From positions 1-64,000 of the forward strand of contig DATNPK010000098.1 in the NCBI GenBank assembly GCA_036703275.1: a DNA stretch of 64,000 bases, written 5' to 3'. Position numbers and translations under genes: made by a program. The notes below the pieces were generated by a model. It searched no databases and was not told where the DNA came from. It saw only the letters and a program-made list of their open reading frames with translations. Source of the stretch: Coleofasciculaceae cyanobacterium (GTDB lineage Bacteria; Cyanobacteriota; Cyanobacteriia; Cyanobacteriales; Xenococcaceae). Below are positions 18,413 through 27,461 of the stretch, one piece after another; positions within the stretch are counted from its first letter, which is position 1, and each line of letters begins with the position of its first letter.

Positions 18413-18538
18413 TTCATCAAATTCAATTGATTTACTCTCTAATTTTTCCGCTTAACGGTAACCAAGGCTACAAAGTTAATAAAGTTTCTAGAAATAAGAA
18501 CTCAGGATTAAAAAGAAAGTTAAAAACTGTTCCCTATA

Positions 18539-20785
18539 TTAAGGCACTTGTAGTCGAATAAACTTTTCTTCGGGCACAAAACTACGAAATTCACCGTGAT
18601 CGGCAAATATAGCCAGTATTTCCAAAGAATAATCTGGTTCAATCTGTAAATCTGCCCAGGGAACGGCTATTTCTAAACATTGATTAAAAGCTGCCTCGGC
18701 ACGACAGGCACGAATATGCCATTGACCATGAGTATCAGACTCTTGTAGCCAGACTGTTTCAGTAACTAAGTTAATACCTAAATGATGATGAAAATAATAG
18801 TTGAGGGGTGCTTCATCGGGCAAATTAGCAATCGGCGCAGGACTATTATGATTAGTAACGCCAGGATAATACCAAAGCAGATGAAGTTCTCCTGGAAGAT
18901 CTTTGCCTGGTTCAACTCCTGCTTTGAAGTCTAGGCGGAGATAAAAATTAAGGTGGTCTAAACCATAAAATAATCGCTGTACTGTACTGCTGCGGTGCAT
19001 TGTTCCCCTTGCACCACCAACTTCGATTCGACCTGCACGATCCCAATCCTGTTCATCACCAATACCATTAATAATCGGATGAATGAAGCTTTGAGGAGGG
19101 CGATCGCCTTTGATCTCATGCTTGTCTACAGGTTGATAGACATTACTTGGTACAGCCTCGTTTAAGGCGTGGTAAACCGCAGCAATATGCTCACGAAATA
19201 AGCGATCGAACATTTCATCCTGATTGGAAGAGTGTCCTTCGCCAAACCACCAAAACCAATCCGAACCCTCCGCAGCATATAAGGCTTCCCAAACTTTGGG
19301 ATTAGCTTCTTCTGTCGCCTCTGGATGCCTCGCTAAAGTTTCTCTGGCTGCTGTTAATAGATCCCAAGCGCGATTTTTCACAGGATCGCCAATCCAGGTA
19401 GTAAAGCTACCGTCTACCCAAGAGCCACTGTGTAACTGTTGAGCAGGAATTGTCTCTGTCGGGGGAAACTGTTTAATAAACTCTTTGACAGTGACTAGCT
19501 TGATATCTTCGTCACGGCTTAATCTCTCATATAAGGCTTCAAGAAAAGGTAAACCATCATGGGGATAGTATTCCCAGCAGTTTTCGCCATCCAAGGCAAT
19601 AGTTACCAGCCAAGGTTTTTGCAAAGCAGTATCGGGATTATACTGATGAGATTTTAAAGAACGAGCGATCGCTTCTAAATGCCCAATCAAATCCGTAGCA
19701 GCATGACGAGGACTCATGCCGCTGTAAGTAAAGCCAATCAAATCCGACAGACGATGATCGCGGAAAACAATCGCCAAATCGCCATGTTCAGTTTCCAGAC
19801 GATAAGGACGATAAAGTAATTCTGGCTCAAAAACATTACCCGCCTCATCACGATGGAAGAAATGCTTAATGCTCCAGCCTAATACTGCTTCGTCAGAACA
19901 AATCCATTTAAAACCCTGCTGGGTGATATAGGGTAAAATTGTTGGGCTAACCGACTGTTCCGAAGGCCACAAACCATAAGGCTCTTGCTCAAAACGGTCT
20001 AAATACATTTCCCAGGCAATACTGAGGTGACGGGGAATATCTTCTGACCACTGAAAACGACTCTGAGGTAAAGACATATTCGGCACAGCTACTCGCCCAG
20101 CATTCGTATCTGCCAATAAAGGTAAAATCGGGTGGGTATAGGGAGTAGTCATAATTTCCAACTGTCCGAGATCCTGCATTTTCTTATGCTGGGGAATAAT
20201 CCGCTGAATAATTTCTCGTTGTTTGGAATATATTCTCTGGCGATCGCTCAAAGTAAAATTTTTACCCTGCTTGAGCCATCCTGCAATCTCGGCATCATCC
20301 CAAAACAAAGGATCGATCCAGGCTAAATTATGCCAAGCTAATAAATCGCTGTAGTCTTGATGCGTCCAATTCTTTAAACACCAGGCAGCACCTTTATCCT
20401 GTTGCTGATGATACAGTTGGGCATAACGAGGATGGGGTTCTACTAGGGTATGAAAATAACCATCAAAGAAGTGCTTAATAATATACTGCTTATCTTTTGG
20501 CTTCAGTTGTGCTTCAGGAGTCAAAGCCAGAGCCAAATAAGGGTCGATCGCCTCGCCCTCGGCGTAGTCTTCAAGCTGCAACATCAAAGATGGCACAAGA
20601 TTTACCGTCTGATGCAGCTTAGGATAACGCTCCAGCATCAAAACTAGATCTAAATAATCCTTTGTCCCGTGTAACCTAACCCAAGGTAAACGATACTGTC
20701 CCCAAGCATCCGAGTCTGCTTCACGAGACTTATATAGGGGTTGATGTTGATGCCAAACAAAAGCTACGTAAAGGGGATGAGACAT
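18539..20785 (-). CDS. Glycoside hydrolase family 57 protein
   Basis: A 748-residue protein. GH57 motifs appear in order: HQHQP at residues 12-16, GLWPSEQSVSP (the nucleophile glutamate), and ALDGENCWEYYPHDG with the acid/base aspartate. The C-terminal 200 residues are beta-rich and may bind carbohydrate. Cyanobacterial members of this type are often annotated as alpha-amylase or 4-alpha-glucanotransferase, so a role in glycogen turnover is likely but the exact reaction is not shown by sequence. Length agrees with the family. Confidence 0.88.
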   Translation of the reverse strand: MSHPLYVAFVWHQHQPLYKSREADSDAWGQYRLPWVRLHGTKDYLDLVLMLERYPKLHQTVNLVPSLMLQLEDYAEGEAIDPYLALALTPEAQLKPKDKQYIIKHFFDGYFHTLVEPHPRYAQLYHQQQDKGAAWCLKNWTHQDYSDLLAWHNLAWIDPLFWDDAEIAGWLKQGKNFTLSDRQRIYSKQREIIQRIIPQHKKMQDLGQLEIMTTPYTHPILPLLADTNAGRVAVPNMSLPQSRFQWSEDIPRHLSIAWEMYLDRFEQEPYGLWPSEQSVSPTILPYITQQGFKWICSDEAVLGWSIKHFFHRDEAGNVFEPELLYRPYRLETEHGDLAIVFRDHRLSDLIGFTYSGMSPRHAATDLIGHLEAIARSLKSHQYNPDTALQKPWLVTIALDGENCWEYYPHDGLPFLEALYERLSRDEDIKLVTVKEFIKQFPPTETIPAQQLHSGSWVDGSFTTWIGDPVKNRAWDLLTAARETLARHPEATEEANPKVWEALYAAEGSDWFWWFGEGHSSNQDEMFDRLFREHIAAVYHALNEAVPSNVYQPVDKHEIKGDRPPQSFIHPIINGIGDEQDWDRAGRIEVGGARGTMHRSSTVQRLFYGLDHLNFYLRLDFKAGVEPGKDLPGELHLLWYYPGVTNHNSPAPIANLPDEAPLNYYFHHHLGINLVTETVWLQESDTHGQWHIRACRAEAAFNQCLEIAVPWADLQIEPDYSLEILAIFADHGEFRSFVPEEKFIRLQVP

Positions 20786-21209
20786 AAATCAATCGGCGAT
20801 TAGCGAAGTAAAAAATAGGTGCTGTATTAAGGTCAAATGTTAGTGAGCGACATACATACAGAATACATACAGAAAAACAGAACAGCCACCCGCAGATAAA
20901 CACTTACTTCAAATCAAAAAACTATTTGATGAGTATGCACCACTCCAGATTAATATAGATCTTTATTCTTAACCATAATTCTTAAGACAAAAGAAAAAAC
21001 TGGGAGCAATATCTGAATTAGATTAAGTTTGAGCCTCAGGTATTGGGGATAATTACATCGATATTTAGGAAGGGATCGAGACTATTTGAGAAAAAAACTA
21101 TTTCGCCTGTAAGCAAACAAATTTAAGCTACATTGTGGCATGAGATATTGTTTAATAGGGTTTAATAGGTAGAAACTATTTATCAGCCAGCAAACAATAG
21201 TTAAATTTG
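20786..21209. other. Intergenic region between GH57 gene and aroE
   Basis: These 424 bases lie between two divergent genes. I see no coding signal, RNA gene or clear terminator; a short direct repeat of ACATACAGA lies near 20850. It presumably holds both promoters. Confidence 0.5.
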
Positions 21210-22073
21210 ATGCAACTAATCACAGGAAAAACTAAACTGCTTGGGATTATCGGCGATCCTGTAGAACATTCCTTATCTCCAGTAATGCACAATGCAGCGA
21301 TCGCGCGTTTAGGACTGGACTATATCTACGTACCTTTTCCAGTTAAGCAGGGAGACTTAGCTCAAGCGATCGCTGGTTTCACTGCCGTCGATTTAGTTGG
21401 ATTTAGCATCACTATTCCTCATAAACAAGAGATAATTCCTCTGCTGAGCGAAATTTCCGCTGATGCAGCTAATATTGGTGCGGTTAATACCGTCTGGCGT
21501 ACTGCCTCTGGTTGGAAAGGTACAAACACTGATGCGGTCGGTTTTATTGCTCCTTTAAAAACTATGACCCACGACTGGACACAGATGACTCCTGTGATTT
21601 TGGGTAACGGTGGTGCAGCTAGAGCAGTAATTGCTGGTTTGACTAACCTGGGCTGCCAAGAGATTCATATTGTTGGACGTAATCCCGATAAGTTAGCGCG
21701 ATTTTATCAAAGTTGGTCACACGCGCCAAATATTACTTCAAGACTGAAAATACATAACTGGGATAATTTAACTAGCTTAATTGCTGCTGCGGATTTACTG
21801 GTTAATACAACTCCCGTAGGAATGTCACCTCATGTAGATGCTTCTCCTGTCGAGGAATCATTGATGCAGAAACTTAAATCAAATGCGATCGCCTACGACT
21901 TAATTTATACTCCTAACCCGACACAGTTTCTTAAACTAGCTCAAGCTCAAGGAGCAACGGCGATCGACGGTCTAGAAATGCTGGTGCAACAGGGAGTAGC
22001 TGCTCTCAAAATTTGGCTACAGCAACCAGTCCCTGTAGAAGTGATGCGAAATTCCCTAAAAAACTGTTTATAA
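21210..22073 (+). CDS. aroE: Shikimate dehydrogenase
   Basis: A 287-residue enzyme reducing 3-dehydroshikimate to shikimate with NADPH. Substrate-site residues lie in GDPVEHSLSPVMHNAA and the catalytic-lysine strand TIPHKQE. The cofactor fold has ILGNGGAARAVIAGL and VGRNPDK. NTDAVGF and YDLIYTPNPT are also conserved. The ATG at 21210 is preferred over the overlapping TTG at 21207. Confidence 0.95.
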   Translation: MQLITGKTKLLGIIGDPVEHSLSPVMHNAAIARLGLDYIYVPFPVKQGDLAQAIAGFTAVDLVGFSITIPHKQEIIPLLSEISADAANIGAVNTVWRTASGWKGTNTDAVGFIAPLKTMTHDWTQMTPVILGNGGAARAVIAGLTNLGCQEIHIVGRNPDKLARFYQSWSHAPNITSRLKIHNWDNLTSLIAAADLLVNTTPVGMSPHVDASPVEESLMQKLKSNAIAYDLIYTPNPTQFLKLAQAQGATAIDGLEMLVQQGVAALKIWLQQPVPVEVMRNSLKNCL

Positions 22074-22157
22074 AGTAAATATAAAAAATCTTTTTTAAGA
22101 GCGATCAAAGTTGAGATTTAAGCGATCGCTGCTCTATAGTTAAATAACCGAAATTTT

Positions 22158-22274
22158 TTAAGGATTGAGAGGACTTATAACCCCTCTACCGCCTCGATTT
22201 AACACATGAGTATAATGTTTGAGACGAATGACATCGCTAACCTGTTCAAGCAGTTTTTTAGTCGGTTTTTCCAC
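22158..22274 (-). pseudogene. intI: Integron integrase with the middle deleted
   Basis: From GTG at 22274 the frame reads VEKPTKKLLEQVSDVIRLKH, the N-terminus of IntI proteins, then passes without a break into YTHVLNRGGRGVISPL, which is the C-terminal end. The joint falls at the tyrosine that in IntI precedes THVLN; that tyrosine is the catalytic one. Roughly 280 codons, including the catalytic R-H-R residues, are missing, yet the frame is kept. An ATG at 22346 would lengthen it through the repeats but is unlikely to be original. Confidence 0.75.
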
Positions 22275-22280
22275 AGAATG

Positions 22281-22444
22281 ATATTCAGAAAAAGTCGCGA
22301 TATTATACTTATTTGACATGATATCCTGAAAAAGTCGCGATATCACCGTCGAATATACCGAAAGTTTCGTGATATCATTCCATACGAAGTAGATATACGG
22401 AAAAATTCTTTAATTTATCCCCTACAGGGTAGATATTCAGAAAG
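22281..22444. repeat. Five tandem motif copies beside the integrase
   Basis: Copies begin at 22281, 22321, 22353, 22393 and 22433, giving spacings of 40, 32, 40 and 40. Each starts ATAT, two variable bases, then nGAAA, for example ATATTCAGAAAAAG, ATATCCTGAAAAAG and ATATACCGAAAG. Copies 1 and 2 share 17 further bases. They fill the gap between the integrase start and the first cassette, where attI and the cassette promoter would be. They are too short and uneven for a CRISPR. Confidence 0.7.
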
Positions 22445-22461
22445 TTTCCGCATAATAAATA

Positions 22462-22468
22462 GTTAGGC
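22462..22468 (+). other. Integron core site before cassette 1
   Basis: GTTAGGC matches the GTTRRRY crossover consensus and lies nine bases before the ATG of the first cassette, the usual position for an attI-cassette boundary. Confidence 0.6.
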
Positions 22469-22477
22469 GTCACAACA

Positions 22478-23086
22478 ATGAAGGCAGTCATTTTTGACAT
22501 TGATGGAACGCTTCTGCAATCCGACGCGAATGACGACGCGTTGTACTTGGCAGCAGTCCGCGATGTACTTGGCAGTGTTAACTTGCGTCCGACTTGGAGT
22601 ATGTACACCCAATTCACTGCTGCTGGGATATTGGCCGAGATTCTTAATGACAACTCTATAGACGCAACGATAGACACAGTAGCGGCAGTTCGAGACCGGT
22701 TTGTTGCCAGCGTTCGTCATCATGTTTTTGACCACGGACCGTTTGCAGAGATTCCGGGTGCCAAGGCCTTTGTGGAGGGTCTGCACGATTCACCCACACA
22801 TCGGATTGCGTACGCTACAGGAGGCTGGCGCGGATCGGCGCTACTAAAGCTATCGATGTCGGGCTTTCCTGTGACAGGCGTTCCGTTGGCTACGTCCGAT
22901 GACCATTTCCAGAGGCAGGAAATAATGCTTTACGCGCTGCGACAACTCAATGGCGTCTTTTCCACCATTACTTACTATGGGGACGGCCATTGGGATGCCG
23001 CCGCTGCAAAGGCGCTTGGGTGGAACTTTGTTCCCGTTGGAAGAAAACTCAATGGGCTAACTAGATTTGACTCAGGTGCCGCCTAA
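22478..23086 (+). CDS. HAD-superfamily hydrolase on gene cassette 1
   Basis: A 202-residue HAD phosphatase. Motif I is VIFDIDGTLLQSD, motif II-like is AYATGGW, and motif IV is YYGDGHWDAAAA; a helical cap lies between. The gene is GC-rich, uses codons unlike the flanking genes and lacks HIP1 sites, all signs of foreign origin. The stop lies inside the attC-like site, as is common for cassette genes, and only nine bases separate the core site from the start, leaving no room for its own promoter. The substrate is unknown. Confidence 0.85.
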   Translation: MKAVIFDIDGTLLQSDANDDALYLAAVRDVLGSVNLRPTWSMYTQFTAAGILAEILNDNSIDATIDTVAAVRDRFVASVRHHVFDHGPFAEIPGAKAFVEGLHDSPTHRIAYATGGWRGSALLKLSMSGFPVTGVPLATSDDHFQRQEIMLYALRQLNGVFSTITYYGDGHWDAAAAKALGWNFVPVGRKLNGLTRFDSGAA

Positions 23087-23150
23087 CATGTCGGTCACCT
23101 CTACGTTATGCTGATTGCGCCTGATGTTGCAGAAAGCGATACTGTTAGAT
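23081..23150 (+). other. attC-like site of cassette 1
   Basis: The site opens with GCCTAAC (RYYYAAC) and closes with GTTAGAT (GTTRRRY), 70 bases in all, with weakly complementary inner parts (TCGG near the left, CGAT near the right). The ATG of the next cassette starts two bases after it. Inner pairing is weak, so confidence is moderate. Confidence 0.55.
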
Positions 23151-23151
23151 A

Positions 23152-23607
23152 ATGAAAAATATCACATATGCTTCAACTGAAGATGCAGCAGCCATTCTCG
23201 AACTGCAAAAGTTGGCATATCAGAGTGAAGCAAAGCTGTACAAGGACTTTAGTATTCCACCGCTGATTCAAACGATGGAAGAATTAGAGGTTAACTTCAC
23301 TGGTAAAGTTTTCTTGAAGGCTCAAGTTGAGAGCAAGATTATTGGTTCAGTCAGAGGTTATCAAGCAGGAAATACTTGCTATATTGAGCGGCTAATTGTT
23401 CATCCCAATCATCAAGGACAAGGCATCGGCACGGCGTTAATCAAGTCGTTTGAGTCATGTTTCGGTCAAGTGCAACGGTTTGAACTGTTCACGGGAACCA
23501 AGAGCGATCGCAATATTCATCTTTATGAGCGGCTTGGGTATAGGATATTCAAGAATGCGGAGATAAATAAAAATTTGTCGTTCGTGTTCATGGAGAAACA
23601 CAAGTGA
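23152..23607 (+). CDS. GNAT-family N-acetyltransferase on gene cassette 2
   Basis: A 151-residue acetyltransferase. IERLIVHPNHQGQGIGTALI carries the acetyl-CoA loop Q/R-x-x-G-x-G/A, and the C-terminal LYERLGYRIF is the usual GNAT ending. It follows the attC-like site directly and has no room for a promoter. Unlike cassette 1 it contains a HIP1 octamer near 23504 and an average base composition, so it may be native or long resident. The acceptor substrate is unknown. Confidence 0.87.
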   Translation: MKNITYASTEDAAAILELQKLAYQSEAKLYKDFSIPPLIQTMEELEVNFTGKVFLKAQVESKIIGSVRGYQAGNTCYIERLIVHPNHQGQGIGTALIKSFESCFGQVQRFELFTGTKSDRNIHLYERLGYRIFKNAEINKNLSFVFMEKHK

Positions 23608-23610
23608 AAG

Positions 23611-23710
23611 AATCTAATCAGCCGCATACAAGCCCGTTGCACACCGACCGCCACAAGTTTATTATTGTGATGCAGAGGCTACTGGCGGCGGGTGAACGGG
23701 GGCGTTAATG
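23611..23710 (+). other. Long attC-like hairpin of cassette 2
   Basis: The arm 23632-23653 (GCCCGTTGCACACCGACC...) pairs imperfectly with 23683-23703 (TGGCGGCGGGTGAACGGG...), leaving a central loop of about 29 bases. GTTAATG follows at 23704; it deviates from GTTRRRY at two positions. The long imperfect stem with unpaired bases is what attC sites look like. The outer end is worn, as expected if no longer used. Confidence 0.55.
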
Positions 23711-23735
23711 TCTATTTTATAAACACTTTCTAAAA

Positions 23736-23887
23736 TAATGGTTCGGACAAAATTTGAATGATTTCAAAGGCTGAAAGGCTATAGAATTCGTATCTATCGT
23801 TAGCGAACATAATAAAAAAAGCCGAATTTTGATAACCCTTGTTCTGTAAGCCTTATAAGTTCGTTAAAAAAACTGTCCGAACCATTA
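23736..23887. mobile_element. 152-bp miniature inverted-repeat element
   Basis: TAATGGTTCGGACA at 23736-23749 is repeated exactly inverted as TGTCCGAACCATTA at 23874-23887. The interior is AT-rich and has no open frame. The outermost TA on each side would suit an element that duplicates TA, as IS630/Tc1-type elements do. I see no related transposase in the window. It sits just beyond cassette 2. Confidence 0.75.
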
Positions 23888-23964
23888 CAAAAGATATATT
23901 TGGGACTTTGACATTAAGCATTGAGCATTTTAGAATACCTTATCCTTATCCCTCATACCTTTAT

Positions 23965-25095
23965 TCACCCTATCCCTGGAATAAACTTTAATTTCTGAGT
24001 CGCTTTATCGGCAACTTGAGAATAACTCAATTCGCCACAAAGAATTTTACCCATCAACTGACCCGCAGCAGGACGTTTAACCCCTACTTTATAGGCAATT
24101 TTAGGTGCTTTATAGAACAAACCTGCCAGGAAGTCAGCTTTAGCTAAATTCGTTCCCCATTCCTGATTTATCGACTCTGTGTAGTCGGCTAAGGCATTAG
24201 CTTCTCCCTTGAGCGCGCCGATAACTGCTCCTGCTGCCTTTACTCCTGTAAACATAGCTGGTCGAATGCCTTCCCCAATCAAAGGATCGACTATTCCTGC
24301 TGCCTCTCCCGCTAATAAAGCGCGATCGCTGTGTAGGGTGCGATTTTCATGCCATAGATTTAAAGGATGTTCTTGGTATTCTCCTTGACTGGCATATAAA
24401 TTAAATAATTCTGCATACTTAGTTAACTGTTTTTTTAGCTCATCAGTCTTCCCTTGAGGATTACGTACATAAGCAGCACTAAACGAATAGCCGTCAGCTT
24501 TAGGAAAACACCACATAAAACCGTTCTTTAAAGACCCAAAGTCAAAAAATGCCGTTACTTTACGGCGATCGCTCACTGCTCCTGGTACTTGTAAACTAGC
24601 TCCTGCAATAGTTGAAGTGTTACTCATGTCCAATAGCTTCGCTACGGTGCTATTAGCTCCATCTGCTGCAATCAAATACTTGCCTTCAAACGTTCCTGCA
24701 CTAGTCTGAATTTGCCAAGTATCACCCTGTAAAATAGCTCCTTTAACCTCCACTCCGCTTTTGAATTCTGCTCCTTGACCTATAGCTTGCTCGATCAAAA
24801 AATTATCAAACTGCTCGCGCTGTACCATCCACATTGGAGTAACATCTTTTAGCTGTACCTCAGCAGGATCGCCCATTTTAAAAGTGTATTTAACCTGGGA
24901 AACATGATTTTGCACTACAGGAGAAAAATCAAAATCAAACCATTGAGCGATCGCAGGAGAAACACCACCTCCACAGGATTTAGTACGAGGAAAATCCGCT
25001 TTGTCTACTACTAAAATTGAATGTCCTTGCTTCGCCAAATGATAAGCAGCACTACTTCCAGCAGGACCAGCACCTACGATAATACAGTCAAACAT
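23965..25095 (-). CDS. Geranylgeranyl reductase family FAD oxidoreductase
   Basis: A 376-residue flavoprotein with an N-terminal dinucleotide site (DCIIVGAGPAGSSAAYHL), CGGGVSP, and the second FAD motif LLAGEAAGIVDPLIGEGIRPA. This family includes ChlP, which reduces the geranylgeranyl tail of chlorophyll, but ChlP is about 30 residues longer and its neighbours differ, so this is probably a related isoprenoid reductase. It may act on polyprenyl chains or carotenoid-like substrates; this is not shown by sequence. Confidence 0.85.
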   Translation of the reverse strand: MFDCIIVGAGPAGSSAAYHLAKQGHSILVVDKADFPRTKSCGGGVSPAIAQWFDFDFSPVVQNHVSQVKYTFKMGDPAEVQLKDVTPMWMVQREQFDNFLIEQAIGQGAEFKSGVEVKGAILQGDTWQIQTSAGTFEGKYLIAADGANSTVAKLLDMSNTSTIAGASLQVPGAVSDRRKVTAFFDFGSLKNGFMWCFPKADGYSFSAAYVRNPQGKTDELKKQLTKYAELFNLYASQGEYQEHPLNLWHENRTLHSDRALLAGEAAGIVDPLIGEGIRPAMFTGVKAAGAVIGALKGEANALADYTESINQEWGTNLAKADFLAGLFYKAPKIAYKVGVKRPAAGQLMGKILCGELSYSQVADKATQKLKFIPGIG

Positions 25096-25220
25096 ATAGC
25101 AATACCTTGTTTAATAAAGATTGTTTTAAAACCTTTAACACATTAAATCAAGCAAAACAAATGTGCAACAAACTAGTAATTAGTCATCAGTTACTAATCA
25201 TCTTCCTTGCTCTGCTTCTT

Positions 25221-26843
25221 TTAATCTGGCTGCATTCCCGAACCTACAGGAGCGATAGATTTTAGCTGAAGCTCTGGCTTATCCTGTTGAATTTGGCGTA
25301 GGTTCCATTCGTTTTTGAACAGCAGGACTGGTCTACCCCAGTTATCTTTAACGGCGATCGCATTAAAGATTCGACCCGCTTTTTCTAAGGCTGACCAACC
25401 ACCATGTACCCACCGGGCTACGCTGTAGGGTAAAGGCTCGATCGCCGTTTCTACGTTGTATTCGTTTTGCATCCGAAACTGCACTACTTCGATCTGCAAC
25501 TGTCCTACGGCTGCCAAAATAGGATCGCGTTTAAATTCATCGGTAGAATACATTACCTGTACTGCACCTTCTTCCTGCAATTCTTTAATCCCTTTTTGAA
25601 ACTGCTTGAATTTAGAGGGGTTAGGATTTTTGAGATAAGCAAAAATTTCAGGCGAAAAACAGGGAATACCCTCGTATTCTATTTTTTTACCGTTGTAAAT
25701 CGTATCGCCGATCGCAAATACTCCAGGATTATTTAAACCAATAATATCCCCTGGAAAAGCTTCATCAAGAGATTCTCTACCCTGAGCAAATAGCTTTTGA
25801 GGACGAGACAAGCGCACAGTTTTACCAGTACGAGCGTGTTGCACCGTCATATCTTTTTCAAACTTCCCCGTACAGACGCGCACAAACGCCACGCGATCGC
25901 GATGTTTAGGATCCATGTTTGCCTGTAGTTTAAAGACAAACCCCGTAAATTCCTCATAAGTAGGCTCAATTACGCCAATAGAAGAATTGTGAGATTCAGG
26001 TTTTTGTGCATATTCTAAAAAGGCTTTAAGAAATAGCTCTACTCCAAAGTTGGTCATGGCGCTGCCAAAGAAAATCGGGGTCATTTTCCCTGCGTGAACC
26101 TGTTCTAGGTCAAATTCTGCTCCAATCTCATCAAGGATTTCTAATTCTTCTTTTAGCTGAAAATAAAGCTCTTGTTCGAGATATTCTTCAAGGCGAGGAT
26201 CGCCTAGTTCGATTACCGTATCTTGGGCTGCCTTACTGCCGTGAGAACGACGTTCAAATAGGTGAATTTTACGTTCGCGACGGTCAAATACGCCTTTAAA
26301 GCGATCGCCCATACCGATCGGCCAATTGACTGCATAAGTCTGTAAGCCCAATTCCTGCTCGATTTCATCAATGAGTTCAAAAGCATCTCTTCCTGGGCGA
26401 TCGAGCTTATTAACAAAGGTAAAAATGGGGAGCGATCGCAGTTGGCAGACTTCAAACAATTTACGAGTCTGTGGCTCAAGTCCCTTAGCGGCATCAATCA
26501 GCATCACCGAATTATCCGCAGCAGCCAAGGTACGATAAGTATCTTCACTGAAATCTTGGTGTCCAGGAGTATCTAAAAGATTAATCTGAAAATTGTCATA
26601 AATAAACTGCAATACTGTAGAGGTAATCGAAATTCCCCGCTGCTGTTCCATTTCCATCCAGTCGGAAGTAACCTTACGCTGTTCTCGACGGGCTTTAACC
26701 GCACCCGCTTCGTGAATTGCACCCCCATAAAGCAAGAGCTTTTCTGTTAGGGTGGTTTTTCCTGCGTCGGGGTGGGAAATAATAGCAAAATTACGGCGAC
26801 TAGATACAGCCTGTTCGATTTCAGTCTGGAGTTCTGCGGGCAT
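25221..26843 (-). CDS. prfC: Peptide chain release factor 3
   Basis: A 540-residue translational GTPase that recycles RF1 and RF2 after termination. G1 is [18 protein letters not shown]2 lies in RGISITST, G3 in DTPGHQDF, and G4 in NKLDRPGRD. The RF3-specific C-terminal domain follows, with [14 protein letters not shown]. Full length. No neighbour suggests an operon. Confidence 0.95.
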   Translation of the reverse strand: MPAELQTEIEQAVSSRRNFAIISHPDAGKTTLTEKLLLYGGAIHEAGAVKARREQRKVTSDWMEMEQQRGISITSTVLQFIYDNFQINLLDTPGHQDFSEDTYRTLAAADNSVMLIDAAKGLEPQTRKLFEVCQLRSLPIFTFVNKLDRPGRDAFELIDEIEQELGLQTYAVNWPIGMGDRFKGVFDRRERKIHLFERRSHGSKAAQDTVIELGDPRLEEYLEQELYFQLKEELEILDEIGAEFDLEQVHAGKMTPIFFGSAMTNFGVELFLKAFLEYAQKPESHNSSIGVIEPTYEEFTGFVFKLQANMDPKHRDRVAFVRVCTGKFEKDMTVQHARTGKTVRLSRPQKLFAQGRESLDEAFPGDIIGLNNPGVFAIGDTIYNGKKIEYEGIPCFSPEIFAYLKNPNPSKFKQFQKGIKELQEEGAVQVMYSTDEFKRDPILAAVGQLQIEVVQFRMQNEYNVETAIEPLPYSVARWVHGGWSALEKAGRIFNAIAVKDNWGRPVLLFKNEWNLRQIQQDKPELQLKSIAPVGSGMQPD

Positions 26844-27026
26844 GGAATACTTTTAGCGTCAATTGTTAAAGATATTATATCGCTTGTCAAGATCCATAAT
26901 ATTTATCAAAGACGAAGCAAGTAAAATTCTTACATCATGGCATCAAAAAATTGGAGGCTCTAGCATTGTATTTATTTTATTTGAGCAGTGGCCAAAAGCG
27001 ATCGCGACATCACTTTTTCTTAGTTT

Positions 27027-27461
27027 CTATTCATCGATACAGTGAACAATTGTCTTATCTTCGGGCATATTTTCATATTGAGACAAATCATCGGTAATTC
27101 TCCACCATTTAGCTTTTGAGCCAGTATAAATATGAAATTCTTGATATTCATCTAGTTCTCCTTCGCACCCTGCAATAGGCAAGCCGAGTAAATTATCTCG
27201 CCAAGGATAAATAGTGGCTAAACTCGAACCACAATTTTGGCAAAAAGTTTTAATTACATTGGGTGTAGCTTGATAACGAGCCAAATACTCTTTTCCTTGA
27301 ATTAGTTCGTAGCCATCTTGTTTAACTACCATACGACTTCTAAAGGCTGCGCCATGCCACTTGCGACATTTAGAACAATGACAGTGAACTAAGTTACCAG
27401 TTGCACCCTGATATTCGTAGCGAATTTTGCCACATAAACATTCCCCTTTGAGATGAGCCAA
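27027..27461 (-). CDS. GFA/CENP-V family zinc protein
   Basis: A 144-residue protein with the zinc ligands of the GFA fold: CLCGKIRYEY, HCHCSKCRKWHGAAF and FCQNCGS. Members include glutathione-dependent formaldehyde-activating enzymes, but most are of unknown function. The frame opens with TTG at 27461; no in-frame ATG lies near, and AGAGGG six bases upstream serves as Shine-Dalgarno. Confidence 0.82.
   Translation of the reverse strand: MAHLKGECLCGKIRYEYQGATGNLVHCHCSKCRKWHGAAFRSRMVVKQDGYELIQGKEYLARYQATPNVIKTFCQNCGSSLATIYPWRDNLLGLPIAGCEGELDEYQEFHIYTGSKAKWWRITDDLSQYENMPEDKTIVHCIDE

Larger units (their letters stand above)
22158..23710. mobile_element. Decayed integron with two gene cassettes
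   Basis: Components in order: an integron-integrase remnant on the minus strand, five copies of a short motif at mostly 40-bp spacing, a GTTAGGC core site at 22462, a HAD-family cassette closed by an attC-like site at 23081-23150, and a GNAT-family cassette closed by a long hairpin and GTTAATG at 23704. Integrase pointing away from promoterless same-strand cassettes is the standard integron layout. Cassette 1 is visibly GC-richer than its surroundings. The integrase is dead, so the element can no longer move cassettes on its own. Recognition is from sequence motifs only. Confidence 0.7.

Noticed and set aside
18247-18561. Plus-strand frame over the start of pfkA and beyond
   Set aside because: It overlaps the conserved N-terminus of pfkA and shows low-complexity basic sequence.
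20786-21209. A structured RNA such as 6S RNA or tmRNA upstream of aroE
   Set aside because: I could find neither a long closing stem nor the conserved tmRNA ends or tag frame.
22281-22444. The tandem motif as a CRISPR array
   Set aside because: The repeated unit is only about a dozen bases, not 24-37, copies are imperfect and one spacing is 32 rather than 40. No cas genes lie nearby.
22375-22786. Open frames on the minus strand over the start of the HAD cassette
   Set aside because: They lie opposite a gene with clear HAD motifs and read as unstructured protein with many cysteines and arginines.
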